DNA from: Marinomonas colpomeniae | GTDB lineage: Bacteria; Pseudomonadota; Gammaproteobacteria; Pseudomonadales; Marinomonadaceae | Direction: 5' to 3' | NCBI RefSeq assembly: GCF_014803385.1 | Contig: NZ_JACYFC010000002.1 | Location: 62,001-126,000 of the forward strand | Length of the DNA stretch: 64,000 nucleotides | In this document: one piece after another, positions 1-9,299 of the stretch | How positions within the stretch are numbered: the stretch's first letter is position 1 | Layout: the number at the start of each line of letters is the position of its first letter | Translations under genes and position numbers: made by a program | The notes under the pieces: model-generated | Told to the model about the DNA's origin: nothing | The model's database searches: none | What the model saw: the letters and a program-made list of their open reading frames with translations, nothing else

Positions 1-2
1 TT

Positions 3-701
3 AACTTGAAGAAAAAAGTAAAAGACGCTGAAGGCAAATCTGTTCGCGTTTTCATTGAAAATGAAATTGCACAAGACCCTGAAATGTTAGCTATGTTAAC
101 GCCTTTCCAAGAAAAAGGTCAGACAGAACTTAATGTTGAAATTGGCTTCTCAAACGCTGATTTCATCGGTGATCGTAGTGTTGTTCGTAAACAAGAAACA
201 AACTTGGGTAACTTAATTGCACGCGCGATGAAAGAAAAAGTAAACGCTGACATTGGTGTAATGAACTCTGGTGGTATCCGTGACGACCTAGCAAAAGGTA
301 TTGTGACTTATAAAAGCGTTTTACAAGTACAACCTTTCGGTAACACAGTTTCTTACGTTGATCTAAACGCAACAGAATTGACAGATTACCTTTCTGTTAT
401 TGCTAGCAAAGAAGCAGGGTCTGGCGCATTCGGCCAATTTGATGGTGTTGCGCTTACTCTTGTAGACGGCAAAGCAACCAATATCGTAGTAAATGGCAGC
501 CCATTAGATGTAAGCAAAACATACCGTGTTGCGATCAATAATTATGTTGCAACAGGTGGTGACGGTTACCCTAAAGTAACAGACCATCCAAACTACGTTA
601 ACTCTGGTTATGTAGATGCTGATGTTATGGTTGAATACATTCAAAACAACTACCCACTTGATGGTGCTAAGTTTACGCCTACAGGTGCTGTTAAGCGTTA
701 A
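3..701 (+). CDS. 5'-nucleotidase / UshA-type phosphoesterase, C-terminal part (5' end outside window)
   Basis: The reading frame is open to the left edge, so this is the 3' end of a longer gene. The visible residues form a 5'-nucleotidase C-terminal domain (UshA/CpdB family). The motif NSGGIRDDL, the stretch VLQVQPFGNTV and a GGDGYP loop near the end are the conserved substrate-binding elements. UshA-type enzymes act in the periplasm on nucleotides or UDP-sugars and salvage nucleoside and phosphate. The N-terminal metallophosphatase domain and the signal peptide would lie upstream and cannot be judged. A strong intrinsic terminator follows, so this is the last gene of its transcript. The family call is firm; substrate specificity is not. 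Confidence 0.85.
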   Translation, partial: NLKKKVKDAEGKSVRVFIENEIAQDPEMLAMLTPFQEKGQTELNVEIGFSNADFIGDRSVVRKQETNLGNLIARAMKEKVNADIGVMNSGGIRDDLAKGIVTYKSVLQVQPFGNTVSYVDLNATELTDYLSVIASKEAGSGAFGQFDGVALTLVDGKATNIVVNGSPLDVSKTYRVAINNYVATGGDGYPKVTDHPNYVNSGYVDADVMVEYIQNNYPLDGAKFTPTGAVKR

Positions 702-768
702 TATCCATTTCCTAGAAGGCGTGATAGCGCCCTATAGTTAGGATTCTCTAATGCTAGGAGAGGCAATA

Positions 769-807
769 AAAAATCCCCATAGACATCGTCTACTGGGGAT
801 TTTTTTG
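769..807 (+). terminator. Rho-independent terminator after the 5'-nucleotidase gene
   Basis: The arms ATCCCCA-TAGAC and GTCTA-TGGGGAT form a hairpin with one bulge, followed by a run of seven T. An A-run on the left side makes it usable from the minus strand too, which fits the convergent GGDEF-EAL gene ending at 859. Confidence 0.85.
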
Positions 808-858
808 CTTCAGATAAAACGGTAATCAATCATAATTTCCCATTAAAGTAGCTATTTC

Positions 859-3273
859 TTATACATGAGAGATCAAAGGAAACCGAACGTTTTCATGTAA
901 ACATTGGCTGGCCATACTTTCTTCAAGAGGTTTAGAAAAATAATAACCTTGATATCGCGAACAGCCGGCCTGATCTAACAATACCTTTTCCTCTAGATTC
1001 TCCACACCTTCCGCTAAGACGGATAACGCCATATGAGACGCCATGGAAACGATCGTATTAATAATCGAGCTATTACTACTATCACCAGAAAGATCTCTAA
1101 CAAATGACTGATCGATTTTTAATTGAGTGAGCGGAAAATGCTGTATATATCGTAATGACGAATAACCTGTACCAAAGTCATCGATAGAAAAACGTATATT
1201 TAGCTCTTTGAGTTGCCACATTTTTTCAGTCACTGAAGATATCTTTTCTACCAACATACCTTCTGTAATTTCTAGATCCAATAAGCTAGGATCAATTTGA
1301 TGCTTTTCTATTACTTTTTTAATGGTATCGACAAAATCGTCTTTGGCAAATTGATAAGGACTAATGTTAATTGCGATGCTTTCAAACAGAGATGGTAAAC
1401 CTTCTTCCTGCCATATTTTTAATTGTCGGCAAGCATTGTCTAGTACCCAATAACCAACCTCGTCAATTAGTCCAGCTTCTTCAGCCACAGGAATAAAGCG
1501 ACTAGGAGGTACTTGTCCAAGTTCATCATTGAACCAGCGTAATAAGGTTTCAAAACCAATCAATTGACCGTGGGTATTCACTTGAGGCTGATAGACTAGG
1601 ATAAATTCATTTTTGTTTATGGCCCCGTGCAATGCTTTTTCCAGTGCCAGTTTCTCTGCCACTTCTTGGTGCATCTCCTGTCGATAGAAGCAGTATTGAT
1701 TACGCCCTTTCATCTTCGCTTCATACATAGCCGTATCGGCTTGGCGAAGTATCTGAGCATCGTCCTCATTTTCAAACGGAAACAAGCTAATACCAATACT
1801 GGCTGAAATAAACACATCCGTTTCATCTAACCGAAACATTTGTGAGAGTTTGAACAACAACGACTCAGCCAATTGAGTCACTTTATATCGCGCTTCTTCA
1901 AAATTTTTACCGAGCTCAGGAAGCAATAAAACAAACTCATCACCACCAATGCGGACGGCGATCTCAGGCTCAGATAAAGCAGAAATAATGCGCTGGGCGA
2001 CCTCCTCTAAAAGCGAATCGCCAACATGATGTCCCATAGAATCATTAATACTCTTGAAACGATCTAAATCGAGAAATATCAAGCCACCAACATAACCGTT
2101 TTCACGAGCCTGAGTGATTACTTTTTCTAGATTCTGATTCAAAAATCGTCGATTAGGTAAATTGGTCAATGAATCGTAATAGGCTAAAAACTTAACCTGT
2201 TCTTCGTCTTTTTTACGTTGAGTAATGTCCCTAAAAGACGCTAAGAAATAATCATCTTGATCCAAGGTGATTATATTTCCGCACACTTCTACAGGAAATC
2301 GATCACCGTTCTTTCTGAAATAATCGGCGTCATAGGTCTTTGCCTTTTGAATAGAAGCGTCAGACCATTGTTTGAGTAAGCTGGGAGTTTGTTCAGGATC
2401 AATTTCTTGGATATTTAAGGTAAGGAGTGCTTCTGTGTCATAGCCTAATAACCGACAAGTTTGATCATTACTGTCTAAAATCTTTCCGTTCAAATCAGTG
2501 AGCAACATAGATTCACTGGACTGATGCAAAACCGCTTTAAAGTAGGCTTCGCTTTTCGCAAGTTTCGTTTCCACTTTTCTTCTTTTGTGCCAAAGAGCGG
2601 TAATGGTTCGTGCTAAAATACCTAATTCATCTTCACGCGCAGTTTGTTTAAACTTCAACTGCACTGGATCATTTTCATCGTTATCTAACAAACTCAAACG
2701 TTCAATTAAACGTGAAAGTGGACGAGAAATTTGAAAATAAAACAACATGAATATGGTGACACCAAGTAGCAGCGCCGACATAAGAGAAGTGAGAATCAAA
2801 CGAACATTCCGTTGAATAAAACTGTTTTTAACAACACCGCTATCAATCTCTACCGTGAGAGTTCCAACAGGTGACAAGCGTTCGTTATGTACAAGCGGTA
2901 AACTAAATTGCAGAGGCAAGCCTCTAAATATTTTTTCAGAGACCCAATGAAACGAGAGAGGTACCAAAGGCCGATAGGTACTGGCAAGTACTTTTCCTAA
3001 ATCATCTCTAAGTTCTGTTTTATGGAAGTCATTGGAACGCATTAATCCAAGAAGTACTTTCTTCGCAAAGTCTTCGTCTAACAGGTATGCCGCTTCCGTG
3101 ACCGAGTTCTCAATAATATAAAGCGTCGACATGACATTACTTTGAATGTTTGCTTTTTCTTCTTCCCAGTCTGTAAAAACCTGAAAGGCACTAATGGTTA
3201 AGCTCAATATAAATAAAAGCAACAAAGCCCATTTAGCTTGCCTATAAGAAAGACGTTTACGCAGAGCTAACAT
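859..3273 (-). CDS. Membrane GGDEF-EAL protein with HAMP and PAS domains (c-di-GMP turnover)
   Basis: 804 residues. Order: TM helix (~14-33), periplasmic region (~34-155), second TM (~157-180), HAMP, PAS (~245-350), GGDEF, EAL. The GGDEF signature is intact (RIGGDEF). The usual inhibitory-site RxxD upstream of it is missing. The EAL motif reads ETL (GFETLLRW), but the other phosphodiesterase elements are present: NISPYQF, LEITEGML, DDFGTGYSS, LKID, AEGVE and QGYYF. I infer an active c-di-GMP phosphodiesterase with a possibly active cyclase domain, controlled by a periplasmic and a PAS input whose signals are unknown. It starts with ATG after AGGAG; the spacer is unusually short, about 2 nt. 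Confidence 0.9.
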   Translation of the reverse strand: MLALRKRLSYRQAKWALLLLFILSLTISAFQVFTDWEEEKANIQSNVMSTLYIIENSVTEAAYLLDEDFAKKVLLGLMRSNDFHKTELRDDLGKVLASTYRPLVPLSFHWVSEKIFRGLPLQFSLPLVHNERLSPVGTLTVEIDSGVVKNSFIQRNVRLILTSLMSALLLGVTIFMLFYFQISRPLSRLIERLSLLDNDENDPVQLKFKQTAREDELGILARTITALWHKRRKVETKLAKSEAYFKAVLHQSSESMLLTDLNGKILDSNDQTCRLLGYDTEALLTLNIQEIDPEQTPSLLKQWSDASIQKAKTYDADYFRKNGDRFPVEVCGNIITLDQDDYFLASFRDITQRKKDEEQVKFLAYYDSLTNLPNRRFLNQNLEKVITQARENGYVGGLIFLDLDRFKSINDSMGHHVGDSLLEEVAQRIISALSEPEIAVRIGGDEFVLLLPELGKNFEEARYKVTQLAESLLFKLSQMFRLDETDVFISASIGISLFPFENEDDAQILRQADTAMYEAKMKGRNQYCFYRQEMHQEVAEKLALEKALHGAINKNEFILVYQPQVNTHGQLIGFETLLRWFNDELGQVPPSRFIPVAEEAGLIDEVGYWVLDNACRQLKIWQEEGLPSLFESIAINISPYQFAKDDFVDTIKKVIEKHQIDPSLLDLEITEGMLVEKISSVTEKMWQLKELNIRFSIDDFGTGYSSLRYIQHFPLTQLKIDQSFVRDLSGDSSNSSIINTIVSMASHMALSVLAEGVENLEEKVLLDQAGCSRYQGYYFSKPLEESMASQCLHENVRFPLISHV

Positions 3274-3431
3274 AACTCCTCACTTTTGTTGGCTAATGAA
3301 GTATCAGGAAAATGTCTTTGTTTCGTAAAAATACCAATTATATCAATATGAAGCAGAACTTCTGAGCACTCAAGCATTATCAGAGTTTATGTAGGAAAAA
3401 TATCAGAATAAACAAATCGAAAAGTTCAAAA

Positions 3432-3464
3432 AAGAGAAAAAAAATCTCGCCGAAGCGAGGTTTT
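3432..3464 (-). terminator. Terminator after rph with UUCG tetraloop
   Basis: On the minus strand a CTCGC-TTCG-GCGAG hairpin is followed by ATTTTTTTT. A C-UUCG-G loop on a GC stem plus a long U-tract is a classic intrinsic terminator. It lies 25 bp past the rph stop. Confidence 0.88.
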
Positions 3465-3488
3465 AGAAGAACTAAAAATAATGGTGAC

Positions 3489-4208
3489 TTATTTCTCAGC
3501 TAAAGCAGCTGTTTGCGCGGCAATGATTTCAGCAATACCTTTACGCGCTACAGCCAGCATTCCCATCATGTGTTCATCACTGAATGCTTCGCCTTCAGCC
3601 GTACCTTGAATCTCAATGAAACCGCCTTTGTCGTTCATGATCACGTTCATATCTGTTTCTGCATTAGAGTCTTCTGGGTAATCTAAGTCTAAAACGGGAA
3701 CTCCTTTGTAAACACCAACAGAGATAGCAGCGATTTGAGAAACAATGGGGTTTGTTTTTACTTTTTTACTTTCCACTAGCTTGTTCATAGCGTCCGCTAA
3801 GGCAACAAAACCACCCGTAATAGACGCAGTACGAGTTCCTCCATCGGCTTGAATAACATCGCAGTCAATCGTGATGGTGTTTTCACCTAGCTTTTTAAGA
3901 TCAACAGCGGCGCGCAAAGAGCGACCAATTAAACGTTGAATCTCAATCGTACGTCCATTTTGTTTACCGCGAGTGGCTTCACGATCCACCCGTTTATCAG
4001 TAGAACGAGGTAACATACCGTATTCAGCCGTGATCCAACCTTGCCCTTTGCCTCTTAAAAAGCGCGGCACACCATGAACCACCGTCGCCGTACAAATTAC
4101 TTTAGTGTCGCCACATTCAATCAATACCGACCCTTCGGCGTATTTTGTAAAATTACGTGTAATCTTAAGGGGACGTAATTGATCTACTGCTCTTCCACTT
4201 GGGCGCAT
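3489..4208 (-). CDS. rph: Ribonuclease PH
   Basis: 239 residues, the normal full length. RNase PH is a phosphorolytic 3'-5' exoribonuclease that trims tRNA 3' ends and forms a hexameric ring. The N-terminus [13 protein letters not shown], the phosphate-binding region with GTRTASITG, and the C-terminal [12 protein letters not shown] are characteristic. It is not a C-terminally truncated form like the well-known E. coli K-12 frameshift allele. It is transcribed divergently from yicC, the same arrangement as in enterobacteria, and ends at its own UUCG terminator. Confidence 0.97.
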   Translation of the reverse strand: MRPSGRAVDQLRPLKITRNFTKYAEGSVLIECGDTKVICTATVVHGVPRFLRGKGQGWITAEYGMLPRSTDKRVDREATRGKQNGRTIEIQRLIGRSLRAAVDLKKLGENTITIDCDVIQADGGTRTASITGGFVALADAMNKLVESKKVKTNPIVSQIAAISVGVYKGVPVLDLDYPEDSNAETDMNVIMNDKGGFIEIQGTAEGEAFSDEHMMGMLAVARKGIAEIIAAQTAALAEK

Positions 4209-4396
4209 ACTGGCTCTCTCTGTTGGTTAATATCGTAAAGGGACAATTATAACGAACCCATATAAAATTGCGCGCTCAGCAATCAGAAAGCATCACAATA
4301 AGCGGAAAAACCTACAGCAAGAGAAACTGTCGAACCCCTTATCGTTGCGCTACAATACCGCCTTTGTTTTCTCTATTTATTACCTAGGTACTCAAC

Positions 4397-5263
4397 ATGA
4401 CTGCAAGCATGACAGCATTCTCACGCCAAGAAGCCGTATACGACTGGGGCACAATCAGCTGGGAAGTTCGCTCAGTCAATCAACGTTACTTAGAGCCTAA
4501 CTTTCGTCTACCAGAAAACTTCCGTGAACTTGAGTTTTCTTTTCGAGATGTACTGCGCAAAAAACTGAATCGCGGAAAACTAGAATGCCAACTGCGTTTT
4601 CAAGCAGTCGACAAAGCGTCAACCAGCCTGACAATTAACCCAACTAATGCCCAAGCGCTAGCAACTGCGGTTGAAACGCTTGGCACTTGGTTTAAAGACC
4701 TAGATCCAGCAAACCCACTGGATATACTAAAATGGCCAGGCATCTTAAGCGAAGAAGGCACAGAGGCCGAGATGATGAAGAAAGCCGTTGTGGAACTGTT
4801 TAACAAAAGTGTGGATGAACTCATTCAAGTTCGACTACGCGAAGGTGAGCAGCTAAAAGAAATTATTGAGCAACGCTTAGATGCCATCGACGCCATCGTC
4901 GTCGAAGTACAAGCCAAATTACCTGAAATCATCGCCGCGCAGAAGCAAAACCTTATAGACAAACTCGAAGCTGCAAAAGCCGACCTTGATCCAATGCGCG
5001 TAGAAGCAGAAATCGTTTTGTTGGCACAAAAAGCCGATGTCGCGGAAGAACTGGATCGCCTTGCGACACACACCAAAGAAGTGCGCCGCCAACTGCAACA
5101 AAAAGGCCCAATCGGCCGCCGTTTAGACTTCTTAATGCAAGAACTCAACCGCGAAGCCAACACCCTGTCGTCCAAATCTATCGTCGTTGAAACCACACAA
5201 AGCGCGGTAGAACTGAAAGTATTGATTGAGCAGATGAGAGAACAGATCCAGAATATTGAGTGA
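4397..5263 (+). CDS. yicC: YicC family endoribonuclease
   Basis: 288 residues, full length. The N-terminal YicC-like domain begins MTASMTAFSRQE and contains the conserved SVNQRYLE segment. The C-terminal DUF1732 domain ends in the family signature RRLDFLMQELNREANTLSSK. YicC/YloC proteins are reported to be endoribonucleases that affect small-RNA turnover. Divergence from rph places two RNA-processing genes on a shared intergenic region of 188 bp. Start ATG follows a short AT-rich leader without a strong Shine-Dalgarno sequence. Confidence 0.95.
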   Translation: MTASMTAFSRQEAVYDWGTISWEVRSVNQRYLEPNFRLPENFRELEFSFRDVLRKKLNRGKLECQLRFQAVDKASTSLTINPTNAQALATAVETLGTWFKDLDPANPLDILKWPGILSEEGTEAEMMKKAVVELFNKSVDELIQVRLREGEQLKEIIEQRLDAIDAIVVEVQAKLPEIIAAQKQNLIDKLEAAKADLDPMRVEAEIVLLAQKADVAEELDRLATHTKEVRRQLQQKGPIGRRLDFLMQELNREANTLSSKSIVVETTQSAVELKVLIEQMREQIQNIE

Positions 5264-5320
5264 TGACTTTGTAAAAAAGACGCTTTGTAAGCTTAATGCT
5301 ATTAACTTTTCGTCACTCAT

Positions 5321-5364
5321 CAAGGCAAACCATATAACCCTTTAAGGTTATTGTTTGCTCTTGA
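5321..5364. repeat. Imperfect hairpin between yicC and the polyamine amidohydrolase gene
   Basis: The arms CAAG-GCAAAC-ATAACC and GGTTAT-GTTTGC-CTTG, each broken by single-base bulges, fold over a CTTTAA loop. There is no T-tract. It could be a weak terminator of yicC or part of the 5' UTR of the gene at 5415. Confidence 0.4.
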
Positions 5365-5414
5365 TCTATTTGCTTACTATAAGAGCATCATGGTAACGGG
5401 AAGTAGGAGCTGAA

Positions 5415-6449
5415 ATGAAAATTATATATTCGCCAGAGCACAGCCAGCACAACACCAAAACGGAATTGTCAGGTGGCGAGTTGGTTAGTCCGTTTGAGTG
5501 TGCAGATCGAATGGAATACATCTGTAAAGCATTAAAAGAATATGACTTGGGGCCTCTGATTGAACCACGTCAATATCCTCGATCTCATGTCGAAAAAATT
5601 CATTCTAAGAACTATTTAGAATTTCTGGATAGCTGTTGGGAAGAATGGCAAGCAGCGGGAATGAAGGGTGAGGCAATTCCTACTGCATGGCCGTCAAGAT
5701 CGATGACAAGCCCTCGTATCCCTGAGTTTATAGATGGTAAGTTAGGTTATTACGCATTGGCGGGGGAAACCTCTATTGCAGCGAATACCGCTCGTTCGGC
5801 TTGGCTTTCCTCTAACATTGCACTGACAGCGGCAGACACTATTGTACAGGGTGAAACGTCTTGCTTTGCACTCGCTAGACCACCGGGTCATCACGCATCT
5901 AAAGATCAATATGGCGGTTATTGTTTTATCAATAATGCGGCAGTCGCCACGCAATATTTATTAGACAACGGCTTTGCAAAAGTCGCTTTAATGGATGTCG
6001 ACTTTCATCATGGTAATGGAACTCAAGCGATTTTTTATGACCGAAAAGATGTCTTTTTTAGTTCTATACATGGTGATCCTACTCATGAATTTCCATATTA
6101 TTTAGGCTATGCCGAAGAAAAAGGTGCTGGGGAAGGTCTTGGATATAACTTAAACCATCCATTGCCTGCTGGCACGTCCTACAGTGAGTGGGAAGCCAAA
6201 CTAGAAGAAAGTCTAATTGCTTTTAAAGCGTATGGCGCCGACGTTATGGTTGTCTCTTTAGGGCTAGATACGTTCGAAAACGACCCGATCAGTTCCTTTA
6301 AAATAAAGACGGATGAGTACCTGAAAATGGGGCAGAAGCTAGCAAGCCTGGAGTTACCAACGTTATTCATTATGGAAGGTGGTTATGCTGTGGAAGATAT
6401 TGGCTATAACACGGCTAATGTTTTAAAAGGATTTTTGCAGGCGACTTAG
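5415..6449 (+). CDS. Acetylpolyamine amidohydrolase / histone-deacetylase family
   Basis: 344 residues, the size of bacterial acetylpolyamine amidohydrolases (APAH), which release acetate from acetylated putrescine, cadaverine or spermidine. Zinc hydrolase elements are all visible: the His pair in RPPGHH (H159-H160), zinc ligands D196 and H198 in DVDFHHGNGTQ, D285 in LGLDTFEND, and the transition-state Tyr at 324 in EGGYA. The positions sit one residue after those of the well-studied Mycoplana enzyme. The loop at 85-100 is consistent with the APAH subgroup. A LuxR-type regulator follows convergently. It fits functionally with the polyamine catabolism operon at 59-64 kb, although it is 53 kb away. 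RBS AGTAGGAG precedes the ATG. Confidence 0.9.
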   Translation: MKIIYSPEHSQHNTKTELSGGELVSPFECADRMEYICKALKEYDLGPLIEPRQYPRSHVEKIHSKNYLEFLDSCWEEWQAAGMKGEAIPTAWPSRSMTSPRIPEFIDGKLGYYALAGETSIAANTARSAWLSSNIALTAADTIVQGETSCFALARPPGHHASKDQYGGYCFINNAAVATQYLLDNGFAKVALMDVDFHHGNGTQAIFYDRKDVFFSSIHGDPTHEFPYYLGYAEEKGAGEGLGYNLNHPLPAGTSYSEWEAKLEESLIAFKAYGADVMVVSLGLDTFENDPISSFKIKTDEYLKMGQKLASLELPTLFIMEGGYAVEDIGYNTANVLKGFLQAT

Positions 6450-6488
6450 GTTTTCAGTTGATTGGAAAAGTAGCGTAAAGCAATTCCG

Positions 6489-7280
6489 CTAGAGCAAAGA
6501 CATCATTGGTAGCAGCAGAGCAAACAACTCTGCTTGAGAGCTAATATTGCATTTGCCATAAAGCTGCTTACGAAAGACTTTCACTGTCTCTTTACTGATA
6601 TTCAGATTTAATGAAATCGACAATGACGAGTGGCCTTGTAATATCAACAAGGCGACTTCGGCTTGTCTAGGACTTAGAGCAATACCCGTATTATTGTTCA
6701 ATGAACTTCTTAGTCGACTAACTACCGACCCGAGTATTATACCTTTGCCTTCTGACGGCTGATAATTTTTCCATTGCATTTCACATAAGGTAATTAGTAC
6801 TTTTTCAAATGATTTCAATAAGTTAATTTCATTTTTAGTAAAAGCTTTATTACTGGTGCAGTCACGACCAAAACAGGCTGTTATGGTCGTGTCATGATTA
6901 ACACGTGCAAAAATGGCGACCTCGTCGAGATTAGTTGTTTGTTGATAATATTCTTTGAAGTAGCTGGTTTGTTTGAACTTATCCGGTGCTATGTCAAAAA
7001 GGCGATGCACACCACGTTGTATACCATTGCAAATAGCATGATAAAAAGGATCGAGTAAGTAAGCGGCTTTTATATAGTGGCTATCAATATTCTTGTGGAT
7101 GTCTGGGTTTAGCCTTTCTCGATACAAAATATGCGGGTTATGGTCTTTGTAATAAGCAATTACTAACAGATTATCAAAAGACGCTAGTTTGCTAAAAAAG
7201 TAACTCAGTGTTTCAGGAAAATTCGCCTGTCCAACCACTCTAATAAGTTCGCTCAACGCCCTGTCTTGCATATGATTCAT
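6489..7280 (-). CDS. LuxR-family transcriptional regulator (C-terminal HTH)
   Basis: 263 residues. The C-terminal ~60 residues (from ALSPRQAEVALLILQGHSS through SKETVKVFRKQLYGK) are a typical LuxR/GerE helix-turn-helix. The N-terminal ~190 residues resemble the GAF- or autoinducer-like sensor domain seen in standalone regulators beside amine catabolism genes, but no ligand can be assigned. It is convergent with the acetylpolyamine amidohydrolase gene, with a 39-bp gap. A role in polyamine control is inference from location only. Two start codons, at 7280 and 7271, are in frame. Confidence 0.85.
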   Translation of the reverse strand: MNHMQDRALSELIRVVGQANFPETLSYFFSKLASFDNLLVIAYYKDHNPHILYRERLNPDIHKNIDSHYIKAAYLLDPFYHAICNGIQRGVHRLFDIAPDKFKQTSYFKEYYQQTTNLDEVAIFARVNHDTTITACFGRDCTSNKAFTKNEINLLKSFEKVLITLCEMQWKNYQPSEGKGIILGSVVSRLRSSLNNNTGIALSPRQAEVALLILQGHSSLSISLNLNISKETVKVFRKQLYGKCNISSQAELFALLLPMMSLL

Positions 7281-7687
7281 ACGCTACCTATAAGTGTAGA
7301 AAAATGATCAAATTGACAATCTCTTAAAAAAAGATACCCCCAAAAGTTACCATTTTTTAATAATTCGTTAAAAATAGGGGTATTTATTAAATATTAGAAA
7401 CTCCATTTTTGCAATTGATATCAATCATGTGAACAACCACCCCAACGACATTACCGTCTTGCAGAGTATTTCACTTTCTATTTGAAACTATTACTCAAGC
7501 TCAATAAATTAAGGCCTTATCTATTGGTCATCGAGCTAACCTATAATATTGAGTAATATAAGTTACTTGAAAATTCGACGTTTTTAGGGGAAATTTAAGT
7601 AATTGGGAATAAACCATCCAGATCAATAAGATGATGCTCTGGTCTATACTCATTCATTAAAAACACATCTGAGGAGTGAATCGCTGC
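7281..7687. other. AT-rich divergent intergenic region with an inverted repeat
   Basis: 407 bp between the LuxR-type gene and the unknown membrane protein gene. The one evident structure is an inverted repeat, ATACCCC (7334-7340) and GGGGTAT (7377-7383), enclosing a second imperfect pair, CCATTTTTTAA and TTAAAAATAGG. It lies about 55 bp upstream of the LuxR-type start and could be an operator. No ORF or RNA gene was recognised. Confidence 0.45.
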
Positions 7688-8971
7688 GTGAAGTTAGACG
7701 TTGAAGTATTAGACACTTCTATTGAAGTAAGAACGACTGTTACTAAAAATAAAGAATCATTGCTTGAGATGTTCATATTTTTACCAACAGACATGGCTAT
7801 ACGGGAGCGTGATATCCCTGCCAGCGTGTTATTAGATTCAAAAGCTTCTCGCTACCATTACTCGGTCTCCAAATCTAAATTTCCATTGCTTAAGCTAAAA
7901 GCAGAAAAACCTGGAAGTAAGAGTGACTTTCCCGTTTTTTTGAAAGCATTCAAGCTAAAACTTTCTAAGATGATTCAAGACATTACCGCTAGTAATGCTA
8001 AGACTAAAAATAGAGAGTTTTTAGAAGTCGCCGAGTCACTATTGAGTGACCTTAGAAGCACGCCAACAACAGATTTTAATCTTAAAGATTTTTGCTCTGC
8101 CGATGAGCTTTGCTCTTACTACGCAGAACAAATGACGCTTACCTACTATGATAAATGCCAAAAGAGAAAAGTCAGTGGAGTAAACTTTGATGAGCTTGTC
8201 AGTTTTGTTAGTGAAGAGCGGGAATATCGAAAGCAAAAATACGGGTTAAAGTCTAAAGAAGCTCAGTACATGCGTAAAAAGGAAGATCTCTTCTGTAAAT
8301 CCATCAATATATCTCAACAAAATCGAGCGTTAGGTTTAATGAGAGAGCAAATTGCCTTTAGTATCAGTGCCTTTTTATCGATGTCGTTAACCACATTAAT
8401 CGTGTTCTATTTTCAAAGAGGTTACGGCACAGTGTCATTTGCTGTATTTATGGCACTTTGTGTCAGCTACATTTTTAAGGATCGATTTAAAGAATTGTTT
8501 CGTAATTATGTTGCTAAAAAAATGGGCAAAGGAAAGTTCAGTGTCAAAAGCACCTTGATTGATAGTGAGGAACAAGTTGTTGCCCATTGTTATGACCTTG
8601 CTGAATTTACAACACCCGATGAAGACATACTAGCCATAAGAGGGAAAGGGAAATTTACTAAGAAGGAAGAAGGAGAAGTCGTTCTCTATTACAAGAAAAA
8701 ATACGATGCGAATGACAGTTTCTTAAACGGCTTTTCTCAGCTTCGAGATACTATGAATATAAACCTTAATACACTGCTTGAGCTGCTGCCAGACACTACC
8801 CTAAGGTATTCTAGCTTTGAAAAGGGAGCGCTCGTAAAACGTAAATTCTCAAGATTGCATGATCTTAATATTATTGTTCGTCTAAATAGTAAAAAAATAG
8901 AACGATATCGATTAAAAGTATCTCATTCAAATATAGAGAAACTAGAATTTGTAAAATGGTCTGCTAGTTAA
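7688..8971 (+). CDS. Unrecognised membrane-anchored protein
   Basis: 427 residues from the start chosen here. A GTG at 7676 is the left-most in-frame start, but it overlaps the GAGGAG ribosome-binding site at 7671-7676. The GTG at 7688, 11 nt past that site, is therefore preferred. I do not recognise the family. A soluble, Lys-rich N-terminal region (~1-220) is followed by two adjacent hydrophobic helices (~223-243 and ~246-263) and a basic, beta-rich C-terminal domain of ~160 residues. The two close helices suggest a hairpin anchor with both large domains on the cytoplasmic side. There is no signal peptide and no obvious catalytic motif. It stands alone between two regulatory regions. Confidence 0.7.
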   Translation: MKLDVEVLDTSIEVRTTVTKNKESLLEMFIFLPTDMAIRERDIPASVLLDSKASRYHYSVSKSKFPLLKLKAEKPGSKSDFPVFLKAFKLKLSKMIQDITASNAKTKNREFLEVAESLLSDLRSTPTTDFNLKDFCSADELCSYYAEQMTLTYYDKCQKRKVSGVNFDELVSFVSEEREYRKQKYGLKSKEAQYMRKKEDLFCKSINISQQNRALGLMREQIAFSISAFLSMSLTTLIVFYFQRGYGTVSFAVFMALCVSYIFKDRFKELFRNYVAKKMGKGKFSVKSTLIDSEEQVVAHCYDLAEFTTPDEDILAIRGKGKFTKKEEGEVVLYYKKKYDANDSFLNGFSQLRDTMNINLNTLLELLPDTTLRYSSFEKGALVKRKFSRLHDLNIIVRLNSKKIERYRLKVSHSNIEKLEFVKWSAS

Positions 8972-9299
8972 TTTATCCTAATTTCATGAAATATAGCACT
9001 ATAACAGCCCTTGAATGCTTGTTATTAAAGTAATCCACGACCAACCTTTCATATACTTTTTGACCTCAGTACTTGAGTTCACAATTTTTCGATTTTGGTT
9101 ACAAAAGAACAGTAGTAATTGTTCGTTTAAGTCTATTAAATAAACCCTTTATAATTGTGTATTTAGTATCCATTATGATTATCTGAGGGTGCTAAATCGA
9201 TTTCTTTTCTTGAAAACTGAACGTTAGAATTTTTTCATATCGTACATATTACATTGGCTTATTTTTCATACTTTACACGCAGCAATCCTAAGAGGCGGC
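8972..9299. other. Intergenic region, nothing recognised
   Basis: 328 bp of AT-rich sequence between the unknown membrane protein and the diguanylate cyclase. I see no terminator hairpin, repeat or RNA gene. AGAGG at 9291-9295 serves as ribosome-binding site for the gene at 9300. Confidence 0.5.

Noticed and set aside
7676-7678. GTG at 7676 as start of the unknown membrane protein gene
   Set aside because: It overlaps the only Shine-Dalgarno sequence; the GTG at 7688 has a usable spacing.
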